Below are positions 12,715 to 24,320 of a stretch of 64,000 bases of DNA, piece after piece. Positions within the stretch are counted from its first letter, which is position 1, and every line of letters starts with the position of its first letter. Position numbers and translations under genes: made by a program. The stretch lies in contig JBANAY010000003.1 of NCBI GenBank assembly GCA_037952775.1, positions 21,514,001 to 21,578,000 of the forward strand, given 5' to 3'. Source of the DNA: Clonostachys chloroleuca. Lineage: Eukaryota; Ascomycota; Sordariomycetes; Hypocreales; Bionectriaceae. The notes under the pieces were generated by a model. It saw only the letters and a program-made list of their open reading frames with translations, did no database searches and was not told the DNA's origin.

Positions 12715-12978
12715 GACAAGATGAGTGCCAAAGCTGTGGCGGGTCGAATTCAGTACTATGCCAGCAACATGAAGTGGAACTGGACGAGGGAAGGGTGGGC
12801 AAAGCGGCTGGTGTGTAAGGGAGATGCGGGTGGGTGTTGATTGGTAATATGAACCAGAGACGAAGCTTGTTGAGTTGTGCCATTAAAGACTGAAGCCAGA
12901 AGCCAAATAAATGTCATTTCCGTGTCTTTCCGTGTCAAGGATGGTAACAAGGCGGTAAAGCTGTTCAACTTGATGTGC

Positions 12979-13626
12979 CTACATTGGCCGCAATAGGAAG
13001 CACCAATGGTATATGTCCGGATCTGTTGGTTTCATCTTTCGAGTGGGAACCTTGGCCATCACTTCGACGTGAAAAGGCAGATCAGGAACTTCAAAACGCT
13101 CTGATGAGAAGCTAAGTGAGATCCATACACCATCCTTGGACAGGCACTCTTTGATACCCTTGGCAAGTTTCAAAATTGCCGAGTCCCCGCCACATGCAAT
13201 GGCGTCCGCGGTGCTCTTATCAACGACAAGGTCGAATTTTGCGGGTGTCACATTGTGCTCGTCCTCCCCAGCAACACCTCCATGAGGGCCAACCATGATG
13301 GGCTCATCAACGAGGCGGGTAGCATCAGCGACCACATAGTTCATGCGCACATCACCAAAGGCCTTCTGCTCCAGGTCTCGGCCCCGTTCAGCCGCTAAAG
13401 GCTCAAAGTCGAGGTTTGTGACATTCAGCAGTCCTCGGGAACGGAAGTGATTGTGCAGGTCGCTGGTGCCGGAACCAAGATGCAGAATATAGCTTGACAG
13501 AGGCAGCCGGGCCAGATGAGGCTCGATGACGGAGATGAAGTGTTTGGATGTCACAAGCCACTCAAAAGAGGTCTCAGAGGCGAACCGGTCGTGCCAGTAA
13601 CTCTGTTTCTCGTAGTCGGTAGCCAT
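12979..13626 (-). CDS. Small SAM-dependent methyltransferase (EEF1A-KMT4/METTL13-like)
   Basis: Single-exon protein of 215 aa with a class I Rossmann methyltransferase fold. The N-terminal YEKQSYWHDRF, motif I ILHLGSGTSDL, the acidic residue of motif II in NLDFE, a later VVADATRL and KFDLVVDKSTADAIACGG match the family containing animal EEF1A lysine methyltransferase 4 and yeast relatives. The likely substrate is therefore a translation factor lysine, by family only. It probably acts in the cytosol: no signal peptide or membrane span. It is convergent with the PTH11-like gene, 264 bp apart. Confidence 0.85.
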   Translation of the reverse strand: MATDYEKQSYWHDRFASETSFEWLVTSKHFISVIEPHLARLPLSSYILHLGSGTSDLHNHFRSRGLLNVTNLDFEPLAAERGRDLEQKAFGDVRMNYVVADATRLVDEPIMVGPHGGVAGEDEHNVTPAKFDLVVDKSTADAIACGGDSAILKLAKGIKECLSKDGVWISLSFSSERFEVPDLPFHVEVMAKVPTRKMKPTDPDIYHWCFLLRPM

Positions 13627-14508
13627 GTTCAGTCGTCACGGGTGATTACGCTGGTAAGACGGGATGAGAGAGGATGAAAAAATTTGAGCTGTCTCATGGC
13701 TCCAGGCTTGGCTGTACATGCTGCCACTCAACTGGCTGTTGCTGGAGAAGAGGGATCAGCGCAGTGTATGGAGACTGCCCAAGATACCTATCCCTGTATT
13801 TAGGGCTGCGAAATGATGTTGGTTCTGTTCCTTGTATTAATTAGGTGGTTTATCGCAAGTTTTGGGCATCAACAGAGCACCTCGCCAACGACTGTGTAGT
13901 CGATGCCACGGATCTGCCTCCATGGAGGAATTAGAGTATGACGATCATGAAGATGAAGGTTCCATTGATCTGGAACAGTCTCTTCCAGCAGGAATTTTCA
14001 AGCAGCAGCGGGTGAAGCTGCCGGGCTGGAATGATCAACAGGGGACTGACAGCACTGGGAAGCGGGACAGGGGGTTTCCCTGGCAATTCCCCAGCGATGA
14101 CGACGCTCCCTTTTAGCGCTGGAGTCGGTTTTCAGCGCTTACAGGGCGGTTTCTTTAGTGGTGTGCTGAACACGTCAGCCACTGAGCCATCCAATTGCTG
14201 CAGCAGATACGAGACACACATGACACAGCCACAACTGGACGCGCAGCCTCTTGCCGATTATTCCTTCCTCGTTCTTTGTTGCGTGTGATCGTCTTGGTTG
14301 TAATAATAGATCATCTTCTTTCACCTACACACTTCTTCAACACTTCTAATTCGCTTGCGTTGCTTGAGATTTGTCTGCCTTGTCAACCCCCAAACAATTT
14401 CACTCGCTCTCAAGTCAGTCACTCGCTCTTGGCTGATCCCGACTCTCGCTACAGTTACACCCGCCGGACTTGACGACAGCCGCTCATCTGTCCCTCGTCT
14501 CATCCGCC
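13627..14508. other. Divergent intergenic region
   Basis: Spacer between the methyltransferase (-) and the M50B-like protease (+). The last 230 bp are rich in CT and CA on the plus strand, typical of a fungal core promoter and 5' leader. Short ORFs near 13862-14288 have no recognisable content. Confidence 0.5.
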
Positions 14509-15417
14509 ATGGCGCCGGCACTTGATGCGGCCTTCGCCCCGCTGGCCACCGTCGCCATCCAAGAGCAGCATCTCCAGTCGCGAGACCTGCAGAATGTCAA
14601 CCGCACCCAGTCTATTACCCTCGGTGTCATCGCCGCCTATGTGGTCGGCATTGCTATTCTCTGGAACGTCCCGTATCTTCGCATGATCCTCTGGCCCTTC
14701 AAGGTAAGCCTCAGATACATCAGTGACATCACACCGTCTAATCACAGCTGATGACTACGGCCCCTAACGCGGAAGCAACCAAGTACTGACAAGACTCTCT
14801 AGATGCTTGTCATTGCATTCCATGAGTTTGGACATGCCATCACAGCCATCCTGACCGGCGGCAAGGTCAAGTCTATCAGCCTGGACCCGAATGAGGGCGG
14901 TGTCACCCATCTCTCTGGCGGCATCAGTGCCATCACTCTGCCCGCTGGTTACTTGGGCTCATCACTTATCGGCGCCGTCCTGATTATCTGCGGCTTCAAC
15001 ATCAACGCCAGCAAGATTGTCAGTCTGGCTCTCGGCGTGTGCTTCCTCCTCACTCTGTGGTGGGGCAAGCGTGATTGGCTCACCATTCTTACTATCCTCC
15101 TCGCCGTTGGCTTTCTTGTTGGATGCTGGTTCATCAACCACGCCGAGGCCCTTCGTTTTGTCGTGCTCTTCATCGGTGTCATGTCGTCACTCTACAGCAT
15201 CTGGGATATCTGTGACGATCTGATTCTCCGCAAGGTCAACTCTTCCGACGCCAGTGTCTTCGCCAAGCGCTATGGTGGTTCCTCTCGCTGCTGGGGTGTC
15301 ATTTGGTCCATCATCTCCGTTTGTTTCATGGCTGTTGGAATTGTTGTCGGCTTGGCTGCTTTCTCTCAGTCTTTTGAACAACAGCGCGAGGATGCTCAGC
15401 ACTTCATTCCCACCTAG
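14509..15417 (+). CDS. Peptidase M50B-like membrane protease
   Basis: Multi-span membrane protein of 269 aa of the fungal/plant M50B-like family (site-2-protease relatives). Exons 14509-14703 and 14803-15417 flank a 99-nt intron and join in phase. The zinc-binding motif HEFGH occurs in the first hydrophobic segment of exon 2 (VIAFHEFGHAITAIL), at about residue 70, followed by six or so hydrophobic segments. A WDICDDLI near residue 200 may supply the third metal ligand. The ATG at 14509 has a good context (CCGCCATGG); an in-frame ATG at 14470 would add 13 residues. Substrate unknown. It probably resides in the endomembrane system. Confidence 0.88.
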
Positions 15418-15991
15418 GTGTTGAAGATGCAAAGCATAGCATGCAACTATTTCCATTGATCTGTTTGTTTGTTTCTTATTTTTACTTTCGAATTTGTGGC
15501 TAGTACGGTGCATTATATCTCTTTGGCTTCCCATAGCGACGGGAGGTGGGCTGGAGCATTGGACAAAGTGGCGGGTGAAGGTGTACATTTGTATTGAAAA
15601 GCTGGCATGCTGTGGCGGGACCCCATGATGAACGGCTGTCCCATTGATACCCTGGTTAGATGTTAGTTACCTAATGAATATTGATGTTTCTTCTAGGCGC
15701 GATGCAGCGTGAACATCGCAAATGACAGGCACTCGGCCACCACAGCATCGCCTTTTACGTCGACTCCACAACAGTAAGCAAGCAGTTTTGACATCAAATG
15801 TGCATTTCATATATGTACCCCAGTCCTTCAAAAACTATATACAGGCGAAGAAGAGGGTTTTCTCATAAACGAGCGGATACATTCAGCGTGTCCGCGTCCC
15901 TTCCCGAAAGACGGTCCGGGGCGAGCAAAGCGCCAGCATCATACATCGGAATCATATATACAGAAACTCATCCAGAGTTTGAAATCTCAAA
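15418..15991. other. Convergent intergenic region
   Basis: Lies between the 3' ends of the M50B-like gene (+) and the chitinase (-). It should contain both polyadenylation regions. No gene recognised. Confidence 0.5.
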
Positions 15992-17174
15992 TCAGAGTGC
16001 GCCAGTCACCTGATCGAGGAAGCCGCTGTTGGCGTACAGCTGCGACATGTCCCACATCATGACGCCGCCGAAACTGTCGAACTTCGCCGAGTACTTGATG
16101 GCGGCGGAGAGCTGCGCGCCCTCGGCGTACCCGGCCCCGGCGCCCGTGTTGGCGGGGACGCCGAGCATGACCTTGACGTTGGGGTTCTTGCTCGTCTGCC
16201 TGGCCCAGGCGTCCCACACGTCAAAGTTGAATGCGGGCTGGGTGGTCGCGCCCTGGACGAAGCTGGTGACGCCGCAGGCGTTGTTGTAGAACTGGATCAT
16301 GATGAAGTCGAAGGCGACACCTCCCGCGAGGGCCTCCTGATTGGCGACGTCCGGGTAGGGGCACTGGGGCGCGGCAGTGATGTAGTACTTCTTGCCGGTG
16401 GACGCGGTGGCGGCGTCCATGAGGCGGCGGAGCTCGACGCCGAAGGGGACCATGTTGCTCGTGGCGGACTCGAAGTCGTAGTCGAAGCCATCGACAGCGG
16501 CGGAGCCGAAGGGGCGGAGGACGTTGGCCCGGGTGCTGCTGCTGTTGGAGCTGGCTGGGCCGAACATGGCCCAGAGGTTTTGGGCGGTGGCTACGGCGTC
16601 AGTGGACGAGGAGAAGCCGCCGCCCGAATACGTTGCGCCACCCAGGGAGAGGATGATGGTCTTGCCTGCGGCTTGGCAGGAGATGATGTCCTCCCTAGAA
16701 CGACCGGTTAGCCAAACGTTGCCGGTTGGGTGGTTAGTAAAATGATGGGACTTACTCGATCTGCGGGCAGTCCAGAAGGCTCGGATCCTCAGGGAATGTG
16801 GTGCAGTTGTCTCCTGCATTGGCAAAGTTCATTGCTGGGGGTTGAGCCCTGTCAGAAAGGCGATTGGAATGATCTATGGTCATGTTAGTCTCCTCTCCCA
16901 CCATGGATAAGGCGAGAGTGGCCAAATTTACATCAATATCAGTGTCTATTGGCCCTGTTAGTTGGTGAACACTTTCAAAGGACGAGAGCTACTTACTCTG
17001 GCAGTAGTAGCTGAGCCGTTCTTGAACATAAGGACCACTGCCCTGGCCGTATGAGTTCTGGCCCCAGTAAACGGCAATGTTCGACTTCGACGTGGAGGAG
17101 AAACCTGCGAGAGCGAAAGGGAGAGCGGCGAGAAGGCCGACGGCCGAAGCCAAAGAGCGAAGAGATCCAGCCAT
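15992..17174 (-). CDS. Secreted GH18 chitinase (class III), one-base break
   Basis: Secreted endochitinase of glycoside hydrolase family 18, about 337 aa once read through. Exons 17174-16997, a 14-nt microexon 16945-16932, 16873-16756 and 16694-15992; introns 51, 58 and 61 nt. A signal peptide (AALPFALAG) is followed by NIAVYWGQNSYGQGSG, then IIPIAFLTG, ILSLGGATYSGGG, the catalytic VDGFDYDFE (Glu is the acid/base) and IMIQFYNNACG. No binding module or GPI signal is visible. Exon 3 changes frame at a G5 run (16837-16841, plus strand): the N-terminal half reads LTGLNP and the rest reads MNFANAGDNC in another frame. One extra base would join them as LNPPAMNFANAGDNC. A sequencing error is likelier than a pseudogene because everything else is intact. 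Confidence 0.87.
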
Positions 17175-19170
17175 CTTGGGTACAAGGAATGGAAGTTGAG
17201 CCAGCAACTGGGTGTTGTTAAGAAAGGAAGGACTGGTTGTGTTAGTCAACTGTGTGGATGGGTGGATGGTTCTTCCAAGACAAAATCTTGAGGGATACCG
17301 GATCGTCTTATATGCAAAATCTGGGCCCACCTCCTCCAGAGACCATATCATCGACATCTCGTGGGACCGTAACATGTAACATGCTCATCCAAGCTCGATG
17401 TTACAGAAAGAGGGGAGATAGGAGCTGGCCACTGTGGTCAGGTGTGAACCTGGCACACTCATCGTCGGCTCAGCTTGCCTTGAGGTGTGGGTATGGAGCA
17501 TCCAGCATTGGTTTAATCCCGAATCAGATCTTTGGTGAGCAGGATTGTACGTGGCGAGCCAGTGGAGAGGCGCAACCAAACTCTGTCCTTCTCTTACACT
17601 TACCCACCCTTTCTAACACAATCTATCCCAGACATGGCGAAGTGGGGTGAAGGGAGAGATATCAGAAGATGGAGTTACGTTGGATCACAACACCGAAGTG
17701 AACCTGAGAGCCTTGAAATACCGTGTGCCATCCCTATTGGGGGTGATCTACAACCAGGTATGGACATTCGATCGCAAAAGAAGAAGGACAGCGAGAATCG
17801 GAAACGTTTAACCCTGCCGAGTTGAGTCGAATGGCGATTCTCGAGCTTCGGGGTGATTCGAATTGCCAATGTCATGCCACATCAAGTATCGAGTTTCGTT
17901 TCATCCACATCCCTCATTCTCACCCCAGTATTAACGATATGTACGACATGGCTGGAATCTTGGATCTCAGCCGATCAGATACGGTAAAAGGGTTTTCTGT
18001 CTTCGGCCGTGTCGAATCTCGCAGAATACAGTGACGTACAGTCCCTTGTTGAGCCATATCCCATGTGTCTCGAAATCGGTGCTGTAACGTGGGAAGGGTA
18101 ATATTCAACACCCCTTGCCAAAAGACCAAGCTCACTCCACCTCAACCCACCTGGAGGTGGTATGCCGACATGCCGGTGATTTCATGAGGAGCCTGGTATA
18201 GCCCTGCCAACCTAACGGAGCTGGACCAGAATCCTTGGGAGCTTCCCGGTTCGGAATGATCCGGTGTGGATATGTACATGCGCATAATTCATTACTTGCA
18301 ATGCTCCGACTGGAAAATAAAGCTCTAAATAGATGAAATCAACGGAGTCCGGAATATTCGATATTAATTACTGGCGGGCCCCCGGCTTCACCGCGCTCTG
18401 GTATGGGAGGGGGACGTCTCCATGATGTTGTAGTTTCCTTTCACCAACCTCAAGACACTGTTAAGTCCGTTATACGTAATTAGTCACATACAATTGTACC
18501 CTTCAGATACATGTAAGTAATTAATGGCTTATCATCAGATGATTCCGCACTACTCCATCTAAGGTGGCTTACATGACGAAGATCTACAATATGCGGGCCG
18601 CAGAATCCACTCCCATGCCTTGCGACAGGCACCATTTCATCTGAACTGCCATCTTTGTCTCTCCCATATAAATCAATGGCACCCAGTGGCTCGCCCTGCA
18701 TAGTAATCAGACTAGTCCGCATACCAAAGGACCAGGGGGCCGTAACGTTGCACTATCACCATCCTATCTGGGTTAACCATCGGGGACCTCAGCCTTTGGA
18801 GGTCTCGAGAAATCGAGCCTTGCCAGGTTTCCCCGTTTCAGGTATCTGCTCATTGCTGGAACTTTGGAGCTATCCCTATACCAGACGTGCTGACTTCCAA
18901 AGCATGCGGATTCGGCTGGACCCCTACTGATTCGGATCCGCTCGTTTATCTGAAACGGGCAGCTTTCCAGCTCATTCTGTAAGTCCACTCGAAGTCCCAT
19001 TTAGAACCAAAAGTTGCCTCTGCTTGCAGGGCTGGCCCATCGCCTTGCCTTGAGCTGACGGGCTTCATGCCTCCACTGTCGCATGTCCAGGTCGGATGAA
19101 AAAGCACACGCCCTCTCTTCGCCTTGGGCTTATGTTGACATCAAACATCAGAGGAACTTGTGGTGCTTTA
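17175..19170. other. Gene-poor intergenic region
   Basis: About 2 kb with only short, unrelated ORFs. It contains the chitinase promoter at its left end and borders a decayed permease at its right. No transposon ends or tandem repeats recognised. Confidence 0.5.
17307..17312 (-). promoter_or_regulatory. TATA-like box of the chitinase gene
   Basis: TATAAG on the minus strand, about 135 bp before the start codon at 17174. Weak evidence, by sequence and position only. Confidence 0.3.
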
Positions 19171-20670
19171 TCATTGCATATACATCCACTCTTCCATTCT
19201 TTCATTGGCAGCCTTTCCAGCCCGAACAGCCTTGTAACATCTCCAAAGGTGAAGATCTGTGATAGTAATGACAACTATATACTTTCCATGGACAGGGCAA
19301 AGGTTGGCCATACTCCAGTCTATGGAAAAGGCTAGATAGGTTGATATTATAGCACACAACCTCGGAGAGAGGGTATGCTTGACTCACTAGTCCATGAGGG
19401 CTTTCACTACCTAGCCATGAACCCCCTCCCGCAATGATACCACCCAGGCTGCCTCCCATCATGTACGTAGCAGTAGAAACAGCCCTTTTGGAATGCGACG
19501 TGGTGTTGTTCGCCTGAAAGGTGAGTGACCCTGGAATGTCATACTGGAAGAAGTCGATCCCTAGACGAGTCGTCAGTATATCCCACGCACTGTAGGTTTC
19601 GATCCGAGGCGGAAAGCAAGTGGCAGAGACCTAAGAATGTAAGGTACAAAGTACAGAGCAGCTAGTGCCTTTCCATACGTCGTGATGAGCATCCTTATGG
19701 CTGTTATTGCCTGGTGTGCCGCAATCACCGGCGTCCTCGTTTTAAATCGGAGAGATGCCTCCTCTCCATCTGTACTCTCACATTGGTCTTGTGTCGATGA
19801 CGACAGATAATCCGCGGAAATGCCCTCGTTTTAAATCGTCGCTTACCCAGCCCGAAATATAGATCACAGCGGCAGCGAATATCTTAGAAGGCGCAGCTAA
19901 GAGCTAAGCCTTAGTTGTAGAAAACTCCATACCATCGCAAAAGATTATGGGGAGGAAGTAAACGTATACGTAACCTAGGAGAGTCGAAGCATCCGATTGA
20001 AAGTCCAGCCGGACAATTTCCAGTCGTTCAAATGATAAGAACCGTTCTCAGATCCACCTTGTCCTCCTCCGCGTCGCCATGGTCTTGATTTATGCGGGCG
20101 CATGGCCAACTCCTTTTCTTCGGGCGACAGAAAGTCATCCGCCTTCGACGGAAAGTCCACAATGATCAGTCTTCCAAGGAGGTACTCGAATGGCACCATT
20201 CCTACGAGGCAAGTGAGCTGATATCCCAACACCATGGGGTAGGAGAAGAGGCTTTTGATAAATCCGTGCATCTTCAGCCATTGAGGCCATGTCGTTCTTT
20301 GAGCAGAGCCAAGACATAAGCGAGTATTCCAGAGAATCCTAATGCCATAACAGAGAGTATCCAGAGCCCTGACGTTCGTTTACCGACTTCATACCTCGTA
20401 TATCAACAAGTGATAAGTATATGTACACCCTGTACCGTTGGCCAAAGTTCCAGAGGGGCAATTCACAGCAAAGCAGGACTTACCAGGACGGAAACCAGCT
20501 TGGAGCTTCCCAAGAAAAGCTCGACACAAAGCCTTAGTTGCCCAGTGATAGGTAAAGCCCACCCCGATCAAAATGCTTCAAACGAGAAGCCTAAGGACAG
20601 CCAGTTTGCAGGCCCAGCCTTGGCTAAAATAAGGTTCCAGGAGATATCAAACATATGCCTTATTTAGACC
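19171..20670 (-). pseudogene. Decayed MFS permease (Dal5/allantoate-type anion:cation symporter)
   Basis: Scattered fragments in all three minus-strand frames line up in order with Dal5/Tna1-like permeases: FDISWNLILAKAGPANWLS (20650-20590), RAFLGKLQAGFRPG, VGKRTSGLWILSVMALGFSG followed by GILAYVLA (20390-20310), IVDFPSKADDFLSPEEKELA (20165-20105), LNDWKLSGW, YFLPIIFCDGMEFSTTKA (about 19960-19905), IFAAAVIYISGW, SLTFQANNTTSHSKRA (about 19520-19475) and a C-terminal tail near 19175. Several frameshifts and stops interrupt it, one at a position where the family has the Trp of GWRW. The N-terminal start is not recognisable. Unlike the one-base breaks in the other genes here, the decay is extensive and includes substitutions, so this is a true relic. 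Confidence 0.8.
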
Positions 20671-21146
20671 ATGATTCAGCCCCGGTATCCGAATATACTG
20701 TATCAGTTAGCACGCTTCATCGCATCTGCTAGCTCAGATTCAGAATTACATAAGTGTAGGTAACAAAGAAGACCATTACAATGATGGTATATCAGCTAGC
20801 CCAAGGTCTACTTGCATCCCTAAAATGAGGGCAAGACCTAGGTTTATACGGTTAATGAGAGAGACAGAATACATGATCCCAAGTATTGGTCGCACTCATG
20901 TCAACTCGTAGACTAGAGATGAGCCATATCTTAGTGTGTGGCAATCAAGGAGCGGGGAGCAGTGATCTTACGATGAAACACCCATGTCTAGATGATCAAT
21001 TCCGTGGTGAGACCGTATCTAGTGAGATGCAATAGACAATGCGGCTGAATATTGCGCGTCAAGACAAAATCAGTGAACGTAACGAACCACTTCAATACCC
21101 GAGCTGGCGAGGCAAGCGTCGTTTTCATTTTCATTATGCATACTCT
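20671..21146. other. Intergenic region, no gene seen
   Basis: Between the permease relic and the 3' end of the FIP1 gene. AT-richer than neighbouring genes; nothing recognised. Confidence 0.5.
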
Positions 21147-22302
21147 TTACCAGCGACCTCTCCGTCCTCGACTAAATCCACCCCGTCCTCCACCTCCACC
21201 TCCCATATTTTGTTGGTCAAACCCATACCCGCCTTGGTTGCCTCCATATCCACCAGCGCCGAAATTCTGGCCTTGTCCTCCAGCACTCGCCCCTGCTCCA
21301 GAGAACATGGCAGCCATCTGAGCTGGGTCCATCTGGTTCCCGTCCATACCCGACGCCATCATCTGCTGCATCATCTGCTGCATCTCCGGGGGCATGCCCT
21401 CCATCCCAGGCATGCCTGATACCCCGCCGCCACCGCCTCCTCCTCCTCCTCCTGCTGCGGCATTGCCTCCCATATTGCCCATGCCTCCCATCATCATCAT
21501 GCTGTTCATCTCCTCCATCATCTTCTGCTTGAGTTTGCAAACGCATCGGCGCCGTACTCGCTGCGGACGTTGTCCTGCTTTGCTGCATAGAGAGCCCACG
21601 TGAACTCGTCGAAGCCGTAGTTGAAATAGTCGCTGATATCGGTACCTGGTTTCCGCCAAGGCTTCTCGTTCTCGGGGAGGTCTATAACCCAATATTGTTA
21701 GTTTATATCTTACCAAGCCGCCATGAAGACCTGCGCGCAACGAACCTTCGTCAATGTTGACATGGGTAATTGGCTTGCCAGCAGCCGGGTATATTGGGTT
21801 CGCGTTAATGTCGATTGTGGATTTCGAGGCAGCCTCTGACGTCTTGTCGGCGCTGGGTGTGCCAATGTTGGCGACGCTCGACCTGGTCGCGCCCTCCTTC
21901 TTGACTGGCGCTGACTTCGCAGAGGGGTCGTCTGAGGTTGTTCTTTGCGGGATATTTCTTATGTCGCTGTATTTTGATTGTCTATCGCAGGGCGGTTGTC
22001 AGTAAATCGGCTCAATCACAAGGGAGAGTCGGGCGACATACGACGGGGGAGCTGCGGTTGTGCCATCTTTTCGTTCTGTAATGATGTCGATATCCTTTAA
22101 GGTGTAAGCAAATGAACAATCTGTATCTTAGTTACTCATATGTACGCACTGAGTCGTCATCTTCGTCTTCGTCCATAGCAGCGCCCTCGTCCTCTTCTTC
22201 ACCTTCCTCAAGCTCGTCGGCTTTCGAAGGAAGGTCCTTGTCCTCGGTGGGCACAGTAGGCTCCTCGGGAGCGTAGAAATCATCGTCGTCCTCGATATCC
22301 AT
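21147..22302 (-). CDS. FIP1: Pre-mRNA polyadenylation factor Fip1, one-base break
   Basis: Subunit of the nuclear cleavage and polyadenylation factor that tethers poly(A) polymerase. Exons 22302-22150, 22094-22042, 21981-21746 and 21681-21147. The acidic N-terminus ([15 protein letters not shown]) leads to the diagnostic Fip1 motif [17 protein letters not shown], followed by [12 protein letters not shown]. The C-terminal third is Met/Gly/Gln-rich (a G10 stretch, MMQQMM) and ends in an RGG-like tail. The Fip1 motif and the C-terminal part are in different frames: just after DAFA the frame changes at a T3 run (21534-21536, plus strand), and one added base restores [12 protein letters not shown]. 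Read through, it has about 325 aa, close to other fungal Fip1 proteins. No intron explains the shift. Shares a short divergent promoter with NUP49. Confidence 0.9.
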
Positions 22303-22671
22303 GGTTTGAATTGTTACGATTAAGCTCTAGAAGTTGTAATTTTTCGCGTTGGCATAATAGAGCTAGAGCTGTCGCTTTTTCTTTGATCTTGGTATGATGC
22401 ATTCAGGTGCAGCATTTAAGGTGACAGCCGCGCGCCGACATTTCTCCGCTGCGATTGGACCACTCACCGAAGCTCACCGAAGCTACATAATCAACCAATG
22501 AACAGCAACCGGCATCCAAACAAACCCAGCCAAATTATTTCTTTGTCAAACCTTGAGCTCCACACGCCTGGATCCTCCCCCAAAACAGAGTAGCTGGCCC
22601 AATCACTGAGACAGTCTAATAAAAGCACCTGTGGTTTTCTTAACAGGTAGCTCTGCGGTCTGGTTAGCGCC
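22303..22671. promoter_or_regulatory. Divergent promoter of FIP1 and NUP49
   Basis: 369 bp separate the two start codons. It contains CCAAT boxes in both orientations (ATTGG at 22454-22458, CCAAT at 22495-22499) and a direct repeat of CTCACCGAAG (22462-22481). CCAAT boxes are bound by the HAP/NF-Y complex in fungi. Co-regulation of the pair is inferred. Confidence 0.55.
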
Positions 22672-24320
22672 ATGTCTTTGGCGCGTTCGGCCAGTGGCCC
22701 CGGTGGGCTCACCATCAACACCAACACCGCAAACCTGTAAGTCTTGCCGACCCATCGACAAAACTTCACGCGTGGAGCCAGCCCTGCAGCTACTGATCAA
22801 GCACCACCCATCCTGCAGATCTACACCTTCCACTCAGCCTGCAGCGGGCGGTAGTCTTTTCGGCGGCGCAACAACCAGCACACCTTTAGCAACTACTTCG
22901 AACGCAGCTACAGGAGGAAGCACAATGGCTTCAGCCGGTGGACTGTTTGGGCAGCCGCCAAAGCCAGCAGGAAGTCTGTTCGGAGGAGCAACGGCGACTC
23001 CCGCAGCCAGCACTGGGACTGGCAGTCTGTTCGGGCAGCCGCCAAAGCCAGCAGGCAGTCTATTCGGAGGAGCAACGACGACTCCCGCAGCCAACATTGG
23101 AACAGGCGGTCTATTTGGAGCAGCAACGACGACTCCCGCGGCCAACACTGGAACAGGCGGTCTGTTCGGAGCAGCAAATCAAACAGCGACACAGCAACCA
23201 GCGCAAGCGGCCGCCGGCGGACTCTTTGGTGGTGCAGCTACTACTACCAACCAGCCGGCACAAGCAACAGGCAGCTTGTTTGGAGGTGCGAATGCTCAGC
23301 AACCAGCGCAACAGCAACCAGCGGCGAGTGGTGGTCTCTTTGGTGGCGCACCCGCGGCTAGCAACAACCTCTTTGCCCAGTCCCAAGCAAAGCCTACAAC
23401 GGGCGGGTTATTGTGAGCATGCCCTTCTCCCCTAGCTTTCTCTTCTTATCTACCAAGTTATGCTAACAGCCATGAACAGCGGCCAAACTCAGACACAGCC
23501 CCAGCAGCAAGCACAACAACCAGTCGCGAACCAGTCGACGAATCAGATTTCAGCTGTCCAGATCAACTATGATAACATCCGGCCTCGAACACGATTCGAC
23601 GACCTCGCAAAACCAATTCAGGACGAGATCGCCCTGATCGACAAAGGAATCACCAGGGTCATCAAGATGAAGGACGAAATCGGCGAATTCATGCCCCAAC
23701 ACGAGCGAGATATCGAACAGCTCGGCCGCGACGTCAAGTTCGTGGAATCCAAGTTCCGCACCGTCCAGGTGGCTCTCAACAGCGATATCCAGGCTGTCAA
23801 GGTCCTCCAGGACATGACGAAGAAGAACATCACCGATGCGCAGCTCTCCTTCAAGGCCACGGACAACCTCAAACTCCCAGCCCACTACCACCAGACTGGT
23901 CTCTTCGCTACCCCCGCATCTGCCACCTCAGCCAACAGCCCTGCCGCCAACACAGCCGCTGGTGCCTCTGATACCCACGCCGATGCCCAGGACCTCATCA
24001 CCTACTTCAACCGCATCTGCGACGACGTGGAGAAGTACAAGCGTCGGATCGACGAGTACCGCGCCGAGATCGAGCGCGACATGCCCGGCGTCGAGAACGG
24101 ACTGTACGAGCAGATCCGGGCCCTACGCGATCGCCAGGCCAGTAGCAACGGCGACTCTGGCGTATCAGACCAGCTCGGCCAGATCCTTCTGGCGCTACGC
24201 GAGATGGGCACAGCCATTATCAACCAGGCCGGGCAGATTGCCGATACCAGAGAGAGGCTTTCCAGGCTCCAGGCTGGTATCCTAGACTCCGGAGCGTACG
24301 GAATGGGCATGGCAGTATAA
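22672..24320 (+). CDS. NUP49: FG-nucleoporin Nup49 (Nup58/45 family)
   Basis: Component of the central transport channel of the nuclear pore, which forms a coiled-coil complex with Nsp1 and Nup57 and binds transport receptors through GLFG repeats. Exons 22672-22736, 22819-23412 and 23480-24320 join in phase to 499 aa. Residues about 25-230 carry a dozen LFG repeats (GGSLFGGA, GGLFGQPPKPAG and similar), some in near-identical 40-residue blocks. The second intron splits a repeat so that GGLL joins FG. The C-terminal half is a predicted coiled coil beginning ISAVQINYDNIRPRTRFDDL and containing ITYFNRICDDVEKYK. The start is the ATG giving MSLARSASGPGGLTIN, just before the first intron. No frameshift. 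Confidence 0.93.
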
